Source: Synechococcus sp. AG-686-F08
Lineage (GTDB): Bacteria > Cyanobacteriota > Cyanobacteriia > PCC-6307 > Cyanobiaceae
Direction: 5' to 3'
NCBI GenBank assembly: GCA_003210315.1
Contig: QCVQ01000005.1
Coordinates: 1-64,000, forward strand
Length of the DNA: 64,000 nucleotides
A model generated the notes under the pieces. That model saw only the letters and a program-made list of their open reading frames with translations. It had not been told where the DNA came from and searched no databases. Made by a program: the position numbers and the translations under genes. Position 1 is the stretch's first letter; each line of letters opens with the position of its first letter. Of the stretch, positions 48,080 to 56,265 are shown piece after piece.

Positions 48080-49804
48080 CTACGCAGCGTTCTTTTTGCG
48101 AGAAGCTCTTTCTTTTTGCTTGGCGTTGTTCGCTTTGCGCTTGGCTTCTTTCTCGGCCATCAGCCTTTTTGTCTCTGCTTCAGCTTTTTCTTCGGCCTTT
48201 TTGTCTTGGTAGTAAGCGTAATTTCCGCGATAGATCACGAGCTCCCCATCGCGAATTTCCACGATTTTGTTTGCTACACGCGAGATGAAGTAACGGTCAT
48301 GCGATACCAATAAGGCGGCTCCTTCGTAGGCGCATAGCGCGTCTTCAAGCATCTGTTTGGCAGGGATGTCTAGGTGGTTTGTGGGCTCATCTAGAACCAG
48401 TAAATTGCATGGACTGAGCAACATCAGCGCAAGGGCAAGGCGTGCTTTCTCTCCGCCACTAAGTTTTCCGACGTCCTTGAAAACACTGTCGTTACTGAAA
48501 CAGAAACTCCCCAGTAATGAGCGCACTTGAGTTTGGGTCCAATCAGGAACGGCTTCGAACATGGTTTCGATCACCGTCTTGTTGAGATCGAGGGCTTCCG
48601 CCTGGTTTTGCTCGAAATAGCTGGCAATGACGTTGTGTTCCCCGAGCCTTGCTGAACCCTCCTCGGGAGTTTCGACCCCCATGATCAACCGGAGCAGGGT
48701 GGACTTTCCGGCTCCGTTAGGACCAACAAAGGCGATCCGATCACCTCTCTCGATTTCGAGATCAGCTTCCATGAAAAGGATGTTTTCCCCGTAGCAATGG
48801 GTCATGTTTTCGATCACAGCCACCTGAGCGCCAGATCGTGGTGCTGGGGGGAAGCGGAAACTGGGTCCACTCACTGACTCAACCGGGGCATCAACCCTTT
48901 CGACCTTGTCCAGCTGCTTCTCTCGGCTTTTTGCCTGGGTGCTGCGCGTTGCACTGGCACGGAATCGATCGATGTAGGCCTGTTGGGTGGCGATCTCTTT
49001 CTGCTGCCGTTCAAAAGCTGCTTGTGAAGCTTCTTTCTCGAGTGCTTTTTGCTCGAGGTGCGAGGTGTAATTGCCCAAGTACGCCCTTGATACGCCTCGC
49101 TCTGTGCTCACAATTTGATTGCAGACACGATCCAGAAACGTGCGGTCATGACTGATCACGACCAAGGCAGCTTTTTGTTCGATGAGATACCCCTCGAGCC
49201 ACTGAATCGTTTCGACATCGAGATGATTGGTGGGCTCGTCTAATAGAAGAAGATCAGGGTCTTGTAAGAGGATTTTTCCCAGTGCTAAACGCATTTGCCA
49301 GCCACCGGAGTAGTCCGAAACCATGCGGTCTGCCTCATCGAGTTTGAACCCGATAGTGGGGAGAAGTTTGTCGATGCGTGCATCGAGCTCGTAGCCATGC
49401 AGTCCTTCAAATCGGGTCTGCAGTCGCCCTAGTTCGTGAATGAGCTCATCGAGATGATCGGAGTCTGCCGCTGCGCGGTCTGATCCCATCTCTAATTCAA
49501 CTTTTTTTTGTTTGTCCAGCACAATGGCTGCTTCCCCAAAGGCTTGAAACAGCTCTTCGCGGACCGTGCGGCTGGGGTCGACATCGAATTCCTGCTGCAG
49601 GTAAGCGATTCTTGGCTCGCCTTGTTTCACGATTTGGCCACTGCTGGCTTCTTCCATGCCAGCAATCAGCCTTAGCTGGGTTGATTTCCCTGCTCCATTC
49701 ACTCCAACAAGGCCGATCCGGTCTCCGGGTTTGACCTCCCAGGTCACATCCCGCAGAACTTCTCCGGTGGGATAAATTTTGCCGACTCGCTCAAGTCGCA
49801 GCAC
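48080..49804 (-). CDS. ABC-F family ATPase (Uup/EttA-like)
   Basis: A 574-residue soluble protein with two ABC domains and no membrane segment. Domain 1 has Walker A GVNGAGKSTQLRL and signature YSGGWQMRLAL; domain 2 has GPNGAGKSTLLRL and LSGGEKARLAL. They are joined by a helical linker rich in Lys and Glu (about 240-300), and the C-terminus is a highly charged coiled coil. ABC-F proteins act on the ribosome E site. I chose GTG at 49804 (VLRLERVGK); ATGs at 49831/49828 would add nine residues. Confidence 0.92.
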   Translation of the reverse strand: MLRLERVGKIYPTGEVLRDVTWEVKPGDRIGLVGVNGAGKSTQLRLIAGMEEASSGQIVKQGEPRIAYLQQEFDVDPSRTVREELFQAFGEAAIVLDKQKKVELEMGSDRAAADSDHLDELIHELGRLQTRFEGLHGYELDARIDKLLPTIGFKLDEADRMVSDYSGGWQMRLALGKILLQDPDLLLLDEPTNHLDVETIQWLEGYLIEQKAALVVISHDRTFLDRVCNQIVSTERGVSRAYLGNYTSHLEQKALEKEASQAAFERQQKEIATQQAYIDRFRASATRSTQAKSREKQLDKVERVDAPVESVSGPSFRFPPAPRSGAQVAVIENMTHCYGENILFMEADLEIERGDRIAFVGPNGAGKSTLLRLIMGVETPEEGSARLGEHNVIASYFEQNQAEALDLNKTVIETMFEAVPDWTQTQVRSLLGSFCFSNDSVFKDVGKLSGGEKARLALALMLLSPCNLLVLDEPTNHLDIPAKQMLEDALCAYEGAALLVSHDRYFISRVANKIVEIRDGELVIYRGNYAYYQDKKAEEKAEAETKRLMAEKEAKRKANNAKQKERASRKKNAA

Positions 49805-49879
49805 GGAGTGGAGGCAGGGAAAACCCATCATCCCGTGTCGGGGTTTCCAGGCAGACTGCTAGAGCTGGGAGCAGGCTCA

Positions 49880-50083
49880 ATGCGTCGACTGGAGCAGGTC
49901 ACGGCCCTTGTGGTGGCAGCCGGTCTTGCCGTGATTAGTTATTGGTTGTTTTTCAGTTGGGCAGGCGGCGGCGGCGTGCGAGAACGTTCGGCACCCAAGC
50001 CAGCCTTCGCGCCCTCTGATCAATTAATGGAGTCAAAAGGCTCCACGGAATCAGCCGAAATCAAAGTCCCCCCCTCGCCTTGA
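49880..50083 (+). CDS. Small single-span membrane protein, function unknown
   Basis: A 67-residue protein. It has a short basic start (MRRLEQ), one hydrophobic helix (ALVVAAGLAVISYWLFFSW, about 8-26) and a polar, Ser/Glu-rich tail facing the other side. No family is recognised. It is divergent from the ABC-F gene; its 3' end overlaps the Nif11-like gene by 23 bp. Confidence 0.55.
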   Translation: MRRLEQVTALVVAAGLAVISYWLFFSWAGGGGVRERSAPKPAFAPSDQLMESKGSTESAEIKVPPSP

Positions 50084-50288
50084 TCAGCCATTGCTTGGTG
50101 ATCTCGTCGTCCAGGCTGTTGAGGTGATCCTTCACCTCTTGGAGCGTGACAGGCAAGTTGAGTTGACTGCCGATTTCGCAGATGGAATCGAGGGCTCCTG
50201 AAGGATTTTGGAGTGCCTGCCTGAATAACCCTTTGCTGAGGTCTCGATCATTCTCAATGCGTGCGTACAGCGCAGCTGCGTTGGACAT
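50061..50288 (-). CDS. Nif11 domain-like small protein
   Basis: A 75-residue acidic protein of the Nif11/leader type. It reads ARIENDRDLSKGLFRQALQN and LPVTLQEVKDHLNSL, then stops soon after. In RiPP gene clusters the Nif11 domain is a leader peptide that ends in a Gly-Gly site followed by a core. Here a GG occurs only two residues before the end, so there is no core peptide. It is therefore more likely a stand-alone Nif11 protein than a precursor. The function is unknown, and no lanthipeptide synthetase lies in the window. Confidence 0.75.
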   Translation of the reverse strand: MSNAAALYARIENDRDLSKGLFRQALQNPSGALDSICEIGSQLNLPVTLQEVKDHLNSLDDEITKQWLIKARGGL

Positions 50289-50357
50289 GATCGTGATGCT
50301 TCTGAAGAAACCTTATTCACGCCATCGCGAACTGCCATCCCTTCCCTTGGCCGCTGC

Positions 50358-50708
50358 CTATGCCGCTTGGTCGAGCTCCGTTGCTTTAAGTCCAGAGGCT
50401 GAAGCGTCTTCCATGCTGCGGGCATCCATGCAAAGCACTTTGCGCAGCTGGGCGTAATTCGCTGCTTGTGACCTGCGTCCGTCTTGAACGGCGCCGTATT
50501 CAGCGCGTTGGAGCACGTGATGGAGGTGAGTGAGCAGGTATGTGCTGATGACAGCCGACACCAGCACTTCGCTGTTTTCAGGGGTTCGGCTCGGGCGCCG
50601 AGTCTTTCGACGGTCGTTGTTTTGACGAGTGCTTTTACGAGCGACCGTCTTGGTAGGGCTTGGGAGCTGGGGGGAGCTGACGTCCGGGCTTTGGGAATGG
50701 GGGGGCAT
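50358..50708 (-). CDS. Basic/acidic conserved protein, function unknown
   Basis: A 116-residue soluble protein. The first 45 residues are very rich in Ser, Pro, Lys and Arg (KTVARKSTRQNNDRRKTRRP) and likely disordered or nucleic-acid binding. The middle holds a hydrophobic helix (VLVSAVISTYLLTHLHHVL). No family is recognised. It is divergent from the ribbon-helix-helix gene, with a perfect 7-bp-arm palindrome in the gap. A longer frame covering 50132-50806 on the same strand is a shadow. Confidence 0.6.
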   Translation of the reverse strand: MPPHSQSPDVSSPQLPSPTKTVARKSTRQNNDRRKTRRPSRTPENSEVLVSAVISTYLLTHLHHVLQRAEYGAVQDGRRSQAANYAQLRKVLCMDARSMEDASASGLKATELDQAA

Positions 50709-50751
50709 GGCACTCCTGGAATGGGTGGGCCGTGGGCCTGGCCTGCAGTTG

Positions 50752-50767
50752 GATCAGAGATCTGATC
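50752..50767. promoter_or_regulatory. Candidate operator, palindrome GATCAGA-GA-TCTGATC
   Basis: A perfect inverted repeat of 7-bp arms with a 2-bp centre lies in the 137-bp gap between two divergent genes, one of which encodes a ribbon-helix-helix protein. RHH repressors often bind such sites and control their own gene. A TTGCAC -35-like box begins at 50800, after the palindrome. Confidence 0.4.
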
Positions 50768-50845
50768 AATGACAGCAGCATAGTGCTGGATACTACCCTT
50801 GCACATCTCTGTACACTTTTAAGTAGCTCTGCCTCTTTCTGGGTC

Positions 50846-51157
50846 GTGGCCACTCGCCAAAATTCATCCAGTGGGAAGCCAAAGTCACCTCGTATTCAGG
50901 TGGTGCTCCCCGAAGATCTTTGCCTCCGCTTGACGGCGCTCGCTGAGGATGAATCGCGCACGGTCAGCAATATGGCCAAGGTGTTGATTCAGCAAGGGGT
51001 TCAGCGATACGAGCAGGGAAGTGACAGGCAGGTGGCAGCTCCTGTCGCAGACGCCAATCAGTCGTCAACAGAGCAATTGCGCAGTGCTTTGGAGTCGAAG
51101 AAAACCGGTCGGCTACGGGGCGCACCACGTCGCGTCAGGCTTCATCGCCCGACTTAA
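50846..51157 (+). CDS. Ribbon-helix-helix (CopG/MetJ-like) DNA-binding protein
   Basis: A 103-residue protein. The N-terminal 55 residues read IQVVLPEDLCLRLTALAEDE then SRTVSNMAKVLIQQGVQRYE, which is the beta strand and two helices of the RHH fold. The C-terminal half is polar and ends in a basic run (RLRGAPRRVRL). It could be a repressor or an antitoxin, but no toxin gene lies next to it. The GTG at 50846 is used; longer frames upstream lack a good start. It is convergent with anmK, 7 bp apart. Confidence 0.72.
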   Translation: MATRQNSSSGKPKSPRIQVVLPEDLCLRLTALAEDESRTVSNMAKVLIQQGVQRYEQGSDRQVAAPVADANQSSTEQLRSALESKKTGRLRGAPRRVRLHRPT

Positions 51158-51164
51158 TCCGAGA

Positions 51165-52319
51165 TCAAGCTGGATTGACGCGTATTCCAAGGACAGCCTC
51201 ATGCTGTGCACCAGTGATCGCTGGTGCATTTCCTGGATATCCCAAGTGATGCCACCACGCCAATAGAGCAAACACCATGGCTTCGCGGCTTTGGCTGGGG
51301 AGCTGAAGCTCATCGCTTCGACGCAGTCTTAGGCCTCGGCAGCGTCTGTTGAGTTCTCGCATCAATGTGAGGTTCTGACTGCCACCGCCAGCGACCAAGA
51401 GCTCGATGGGGAGAGGATGGTTTTGGTTGGAGAGCTGTTGCAGATCCTGCGCTACAACAGCGGCTGAGAAGGCTGTGAGGGTTGCGATTTGATTGGCAAT
51501 CGGTCGTCCTTGCATGTCCTGAAGGCGCCTTGTTAGATCAGCTCTTCCAAAGAGTTCACGACCTGTGGACTTGGGTGGGTTGAGCTGGAAATAAGGCTCA
51601 GCAAGCCAGCGGAGGATTAAGGCTTCATCGCAGTGACCAGTCGTTGCTAGGCGGCCGCCCTTGTCGTAGCTTTCCTTCCCTTCGCTGAACTGTTCCATCG
51701 CCAGGTCGATCAAGCTATTGGCTGGCCCGCAATCCCACCCCCTGACGGGTTGGAGTCGATCAGGACCTGCATCAGGTGGAATGAGGGTGAGATTGGCGAT
51801 GCCACCCAAATTGAGCAATGCTCTCCAGCCTTTGGTTCGTCCCAAAAGGGCCGCATCAGCTTTGGGAACAAGGGGTGCTCCTTGACCTCCTAGGGCCAGA
51901 TCAGCAGCCCGAAAGTCGAAGATCACAGGGCGTTTCAGCAGTTGAGCCAGTAGGGGTGCTTGCAGCATCTGCCAGCTCGCTCCGCGCTGAAGTTCGCCAG
52001 TTCTCGATCGTTCGGGAGGGCGATGCCAAAGGGTCTGTCCATGGCATCCCACCAGCTGCGCTTGCCCTTCTGGGTCGCACTCAAGAGCTACTGCGGCCTG
52101 AATCTTGGTGATCGTTTCGGAAAGATTGAGCAGAGAGGCGGCGGTTTTGGCTTCGCCTTGGCCCACGGCCAAAATCAGTTGACGTGTCGAGGTTGGGTAG
52201 TCCAGCGATGCCGACCGCAGCAGTGACCAACGGGGGTGGTCGGCGGACCCGGAGAGTTCGACAAGGACAGCATCAACGCCATCGGCGCTCGTGCCGCTCA
52301 TCAGTCCGAGAACGCGCAT
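51165..52319 (-). CDS. anmK: Anhydro-N-acetylmuramic acid kinase
   Basis: A 384-residue kinase that phosphorylates 1,6-anhydro-MurNAc released by peptidoglycan turnover, so the sugar can be re-used. The ATP site is LGLMSGTSADGVDAVLVE at residues 4-21; other marks are CHGQTLWHRPP, VIFDFRAADLALGGQGAPLVP and LNLGGIANLTLI, plus GWDCGPANSLID. It pairs with the NagZ-type GH3 gene at 11.5-13.2 kb. It is the last gene of the minus-strand run that begins with ktrB, 3 bp after ktrA. Confidence 0.94.
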   Translation of the reverse strand: MRVLGLMSGTSADGVDAVLVELSGSADHPRWSLLRSASLDYPTSTRQLILAVGQGEAKTAASLLNLSETITKIQAAVALECDPEGQAQLVGCHGQTLWHRPPERSRTGELQRGASWQMLQAPLLAQLLKRPVIFDFRAADLALGGQGAPLVPKADAALLGRTKGWRALLNLGGIANLTLIPPDAGPDRLQPVRGWDCGPANSLIDLAMEQFSEGKESYDKGGRLATTGHCDEALILRWLAEPYFQLNPPKSTGRELFGRADLTRRLQDMQGRPIANQIATLTAFSAAVVAQDLQQLSNQNHPLPIELLVAGGGSQNLTLMRELNRRCRGLRLRRSDELQLPSQSREAMVFALLAWWHHLGYPGNAPAITGAQHEAVLGIRVNPA

Positions 52320-52322
52320 GAC

Positions 52323-53027
52323 TCAGGTTTTCGGAAGCTCTTGAAGGTCGTCGGTTAAACCCATCACCACGAGAACGTGCCCCTCTTGAAGCACATGGGA
52401 TGCGGGTGGGTTGACCATGAGCTCTTTTGCCGGACCTGCCGCAAGCACATTCACTCGGAAATTTTTGCGCAGGTTTAGGTCTCGCAGCGAGCGCCCCACG
52501 AACCGGCCAGGAACCTTGATTTCTTCAATCGAATGATGCTTATCGAGTTCGAGTCGCTCCATCAGGTTGGGCCGCACCAACTCCACACCCAGGCGTTCGC
52601 CCTGCATTCGGGAGGGAAAGACCACCCGATCGGCTCCCACGCGCTTGAGCATTTTTTCGTGCAAATCGCTGGTGGCGCGAGCAATCACACGACGAACCTT
52701 GCTCCCTGCACTGTCTTTGGCAATAAGTGTGGCTGTGATGCTGGCTTCGATGGGTTCGCTGATGGCGACAACCACGGTTTCCATATCGAGGATCCCTGCT
52801 TCGCGAAGGGCTTCCTCATCGGTGCAGTCCACGATGCGGGCTTCGATCGATGGCTCAAGTTGGCGTAGTTCCTCGATGGCCTTGGAGGAACGGTCAACGG
52901 CAAGAACTTCAGCACCGTTTTGCATCAGTTCCTTGCAGACAGCACTTCCGAAACGACCCAACCCCACAATTCCGAAGCTTGAAGGTTCAGCCTGGTTGGA
53001 TTGGGACCAATGCCACCACTCCCTCAC
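52323..53027 (-). CDS. TrkA/KtrA-type regulatory subunit of K+ uptake
   Basis: A 234-residue cytoplasmic protein. RCK_N (about 18-140) has the Rossmann loop GIVGLGRFGSAVCKEL, and RCK_C (about 150-228) follows with IKVPGRFVGRSLRDLNLRKN. A single RCK pair of this length is the KtrA type; it binds ATP/ADP or NAD(H) and gates the membrane subunit. It starts with GTG, 24 bp after the KtrB-like gene, so the two form one transport system. Confidence 0.9.
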   Translation of the reverse strand: MREWWHWSQSNQAEPSSFGIVGLGRFGSAVCKELMQNGAEVLAVDRSSKAIEELRQLEPSIEARIVDCTDEEALREAGILDMETVVVAISEPIEASITATLIAKDSAGSKVRRVIARATSDLHEKMLKRVGADRVVFPSRMQGERLGVELVRPNLMERLELDKHHSIEEIKVPGRFVGRSLRDLNLRKNFRVNVLAAGPAKELMVNPPASHVLQEGHVLVVMGLTDDLQELPKT

Positions 53028-53051
53028 TGCACTGCTCCCAGGGGTTGGTGA

Positions 53052-54455
53052 TCAAACATAGAGATCCTCGCGGGGATAACCAACGCGATTCTCGCGCTGC
53101 AGATGTCCGCGGTTGAAGCTCTCCCAAATGGCGCTTAAAAGCAAAAGGATGCCCAGGCGTCCCACAAACATTCCCATCACAAGCACAAACTGACCAAAAG
53201 GAGCAAGTTGGCGTGTAACGCCTAGATCCAATCCAACGGTGGCAAAGGCGGAGATACAAGTAAAAACAAGCTCCAGGAACGTGAACGGTTCTTCTCCGCT
53301 GAGATTGCTGCTTAATGCCAATAGGAGGGCCATTCCGAGCACAAACAGAAGGGAGGCAACCGTGATGCTTAAGGCGCGCAGCACAACTTTGTCTGAGATC
53401 TGACGATGGCGAATCACCACATCATTGTGACCGCGCAGGGTGGAGCGCGTAGCGGCCATTAGGGCTGCCACCGTTGTGGTTTTGATCCCACCCCCTGTTC
53501 CTCCTGGACTCGCACCGATGAACATCAGGGTCATCACCAACAACAGGCCTGAATCGGAAAAGCTGTTCAGAGAAAGGGGCACCGTGGTGAATCCAGCGGT
53601 TCTTGAACTCACCGATTCGAAAAGGGCGCTCATTAACCGTTCTCCCCAACCCATATCTGTGAGCACATGGCCTATGGAAAGGGATTCCGTCAGCATTAAT
53701 CCGAAGGTCCCGATCAAGATGAGAAGACCAGAGGTGCGCAGAACGAGGCGCGTGTGCAAGCTGAGATGACGTCGTCTAAGCCGTTGGCGATTGATCCATA
53801 AATCATTGGTGACACGCCAGCCCAGTCCGCCCAGGACCACCAACACCATGATCACTGCGTTCACAGTGCTGTTGGTGCGGTAACTCTCAAGACTGTCGTT
53901 CCAGAGCCCAAAGCCAGCGTTGTTGTAGGCAGAAATGCTGTGAAAGAGAGCGGCCCATAGACGTTCCCCTCCAGGCGCAATGTCCGTGAATCCAAAGACG
54001 TAGAGCATGAACGCCCCAATCAAGATCAGCACTACCGCTGTGAGTGCAATGCCGCGAAAGGTGGTTCCTACCCCCCCAACCCCAAACTCATCGAGGGTTT
54101 GGCCACGATCGAGGCGCCGCCTAAGAGCGGTCCCGCGAACTACAAACCCCTGCAGAAACGTCGTGACCGCCATCAATCCCAGGCCTCCGACCATGATCAT
54201 CATCGCCAGCACGATTTGCCCAGGGCGGGTCAGATCTTCGCGGATGTCTATCACCGAAAGCCCTGTAACGGTCACGGCTGATGTGGCGGTGAAGAAGGCT
54301 TCCCACAGGCCCACTCTGGGACTTGAACACAGTGGCGTCGCGAGGATCAGTGTGCCGGCTGCGATGACAAGTAACCCCGTCACAACGGTGAACTGGGGAA
54401 TCGTGAGGCGGCGGTACCAGGCCTGAGTGCGGTGAATGGCGTAGGGAATTGGCAT
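53052..54455 (-). CDS. KtrB/TrkH-type K+ uptake membrane protein
   Basis: A 467-residue transporter built of four M1-P-M2 repeats. Each pore loop has its selectivity-filter Gly: AVTVTGLSVI, AYNNAGFGLW, SRTAGFTTV and FATVGLDLG. This is the KtrB/NtpJ branch, giving Na+-dependent K+ uptake in cyanobacteria. Ten hydrophobic helices are expected. The gene begins at ATG; ktrA follows 24 bp later. A KtrE-type third subunit is not next to it. Confidence 0.92.
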   Translation of the reverse strand: MPIPYAIHRTQAWYRRLTIPQFTVVTGLLVIAAGTLILATPLCSSPRVGLWEAFFTATSAVTVTGLSVIDIREDLTRPGQIVLAMMIMVGGLGLMAVTTFLQGFVVRGTALRRRLDRGQTLDEFGVGGVGTTFRGIALTAVVLILIGAFMLYVFGFTDIAPGGERLWAALFHSISAYNNAGFGLWNDSLESYRTNSTVNAVIMVLVVLGGLGWRVTNDLWINRQRLRRRHLSLHTRLVLRTSGLLILIGTFGLMLTESLSIGHVLTDMGWGERLMSALFESVSSRTAGFTTVPLSLNSFSDSGLLLVMTLMFIGASPGGTGGGIKTTTVAALMAATRSTLRGHNDVVIRHRQISDKVVLRALSITVASLLFVLGMALLLALSSNLSGEEPFTFLELVFTCISAFATVGLDLGVTRQLAPFGQFVLVMGMFVGRLGILLLLSAIWESFNRGHLQRENRVGYPREDLYV

Positions 54456-54543
54456 CGCGCTTACCTGCCTCTCTGTGGCGAGACGCCCAATGCAGAACTC
54501 CTGCGCGTCAGCGTCCGACCAGGCCGACTTAGCGCTCGGGAGA

Positions 54544-54572
54544 TGAGCTCAGCCATTATTGAGCTCAGCCAT
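54544..54572. repeat. 13-bp tandem direct repeat at the hflX end
   Basis: TGAGCTCAGCCAT occurs at 54544-54556 and again at 54560-54572, a 16-base period. The second copy contains the hflX stop codon. A simple slippage duplication is the easiest reading. Confidence 0.7.
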
Positions 54573-56265
54573 GGTCGGGAAATGATCTCTGTTGGGTGAA
54601 GGATTCAGGGGTTGCTGCGTCGTCCCAAAACTGCTTTTCAAGCCAGTTTCGCAGACCCTTCAGTCCCGTACCCTCCGTAGCTGATAGGTAGATCACATCC
54701 GGTTCGAGAGTGCGAATCGTTTCGATCGCCGCAGCGTCGCAACGGTCAATTTGATTGGCCACCACTTTGCGCAGTTGGTCACAGCTGAGGCCATCCAAGA
54801 GTTGATGAACCGCTTCCAATTGTGATTGCCAATCGGGGTCGGCAAGATCCACAACCAGTAGCAATAGATCGGCCTCGCGTGTCTCTTCCAACGTGGCTCT
54901 GAACGCTTCCAAAAGCGGTTTGGGAAGTTCACGAATGAATCCCACGGTGTCTGTCATGAGCACCTCTTTCGGAGCCGCTGATGTCTGGGGAAGGCTGAGT
55001 CTTCGCGTGGTGGGATCAAGCGTGGCGAATAACTTGTTCTCCGCTAGAACCGCCAGCCCTGGATTGCGACAGCACAGCGCATTTAAGAGAGACGATTTTC
55101 CGGCATTCGTATACCCAACGAGGGCGACGCGAGGTAGGCCGTCTCTGCGATCGCGCAAGCGAGCGCGATGGGCTCCTAGCTCGATCAGTGATCGGCCTAG
55201 ATGTTCGATGCGACGGCTGATCGCACGGCGATCCTTTTCCAATTGGGTTTCACCTGGTCCTCGCGTACCAATCCCTCCCCCTTGGCGCGAGAGGCTGAGG
55301 CCGCGGCCTTTCAGCCTCGGAAGTCGGTAGCGCAATTGAGCAAGCTCCACTTGAAGTCGTCCAGCGGCGCTCGCTGCTCGCTGGGCAAAAATATCCAGAA
55401 TCAACTCACTGCGATCCATCACTGGGCAGTCAATGAGTGACTCAAGATTGCGGGCTTGAACGGGAGAGAGTTCCCGATCTGTGATCACGAGCGTGGCTTC
55501 ATGGCGTCTCGCTTCGAGCGCCGCTTCTTGTAATTTTCCAGTACCCCAAAGGGTCTGAGGGTTGGGTTGTCCCTGTCGTTGCCGGCAGACCGCAACGGGC
55601 AGTGCACCTGCACTGCGAACGAGCCCCTCCAATTCAGCCAGATCCCTTTCGCTGCGCTGGGTGTTGGCACCCGTGAGAATCAGTAGCAAGACCCGCTCTT
55701 GTACGTCAGAGGGAGCCGTCGCGGGGCGAGTGGAATCAAGGTCTTTGGAGGTCTCTGGAGCGGGGCGGTCGCAGAGCTCCTTGAGAGTGCCAAGCGCGGC
55801 TTGATGCCACCCGGACTGCTGTCCTGTATCTGGTTGCCAAAGCGAGGCGAGATGCCCACCCCCTGTGGAGGGCGATGCCTGAAAACGAAGCCAGGTGTCG
55901 GGCTTGAGATCGAGGGCGACGACGGCATCTCTGCCATCTGGCTTTAGGTCCGTTCCCGCTTTTCCTTGCAGGCTGCTGATCAATCTCCAGCGTCGCTTGA
56001 TCCGCCGTGGCCCCCCCGGTAAATGGCTGCGTAATTGTTCTGATTCGCTCAGGGGCCCGACCCAGAGCAGTCGGCAGAGTCCTCGTTCGTCGAGGATCAG
56101 ATGCAACGGCTGACCTAAATCGAGCACCAGCTCAGAAAGTCGTTCCAAGGTGAGCGGATCGGCGCCGCTTGAGCTGGGATGCCTCCTCTGACTAAGACGC
56201 TCAAGCTGACGGTTCAGTGAGGGGCGTAAGCCATTGGTTCGGCCTGCTAGGTGAGCCTGCTTCAA
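54565..56265 (-). CDS. hflX: GTPase HflX
   Basis: A 566-residue ribosome-associated GTPase that splits stalled 70S ribosomes. The HflX N-terminal domain has LTGANTQRSERDLAELEGLV and the motif SRQGGGIGTRGPGETQLEKD (about residues 355-374). The G domain shows G1 GYTNAGKSSLL, G3 DTVGFIRELP and G4 NQID. It is longer than E. coli HflX (426) because of an extra N-terminal region of about 190 residues. The TTG start at 56265 overlaps the stop of the NDH-2 gene by 4 bp (coupled translation). The frame remains open upstream to 56535, which overlaps that gene and is not used. Confidence 0.93.
   Translation of the reverse strand: MKQAHLAGRTNGLRPSLNRQLERLSQRRHPSSSGADPLTLERLSELVLDLGQPLHLILDERGLCRLLWVGPLSESEQLRSHLPGGPRRIKRRWRLISSLQGKAGTDLKPDGRDAVVALDLKPDTWLRFQASPSTGGGHLASLWQPDTGQQSGWHQAALGTLKELCDRPAPETSKDLDSTRPATAPSDVQERVLLLILTGANTQRSERDLAELEGLVRSAGALPVAVCRQRQGQPNPQTLWGTGKLQEAALEARRHEATLVITDRELSPVQARNLESLIDCPVMDRSELILDIFAQRAASAAGRLQVELAQLRYRLPRLKGRGLSLSRQGGGIGTRGPGETQLEKDRRAISRRIEHLGRSLIELGAHRARLRDRRDGLPRVALVGYTNAGKSSLLNALCCRNPGLAVLAENKLFATLDPTTRRLSLPQTSAAPKEVLMTDTVGFIRELPKPLLEAFRATLEETREADLLLLVVDLADPDWQSQLEAVHQLLDGLSCDQLRKVVANQIDRCDAAAIETIRTLEPDVIYLSATEGTGLKGLRNWLEKQFWDDAATPESFTQQRSFPDHG

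Noticed and set aside
50132-50806. 224-aa minus-strand reading frame
   Set aside because: It overlaps the Nif11-like and 116-aa genes in another frame, lacks a start site and has a low-complexity, non-conserved texture; taken as a shadow.
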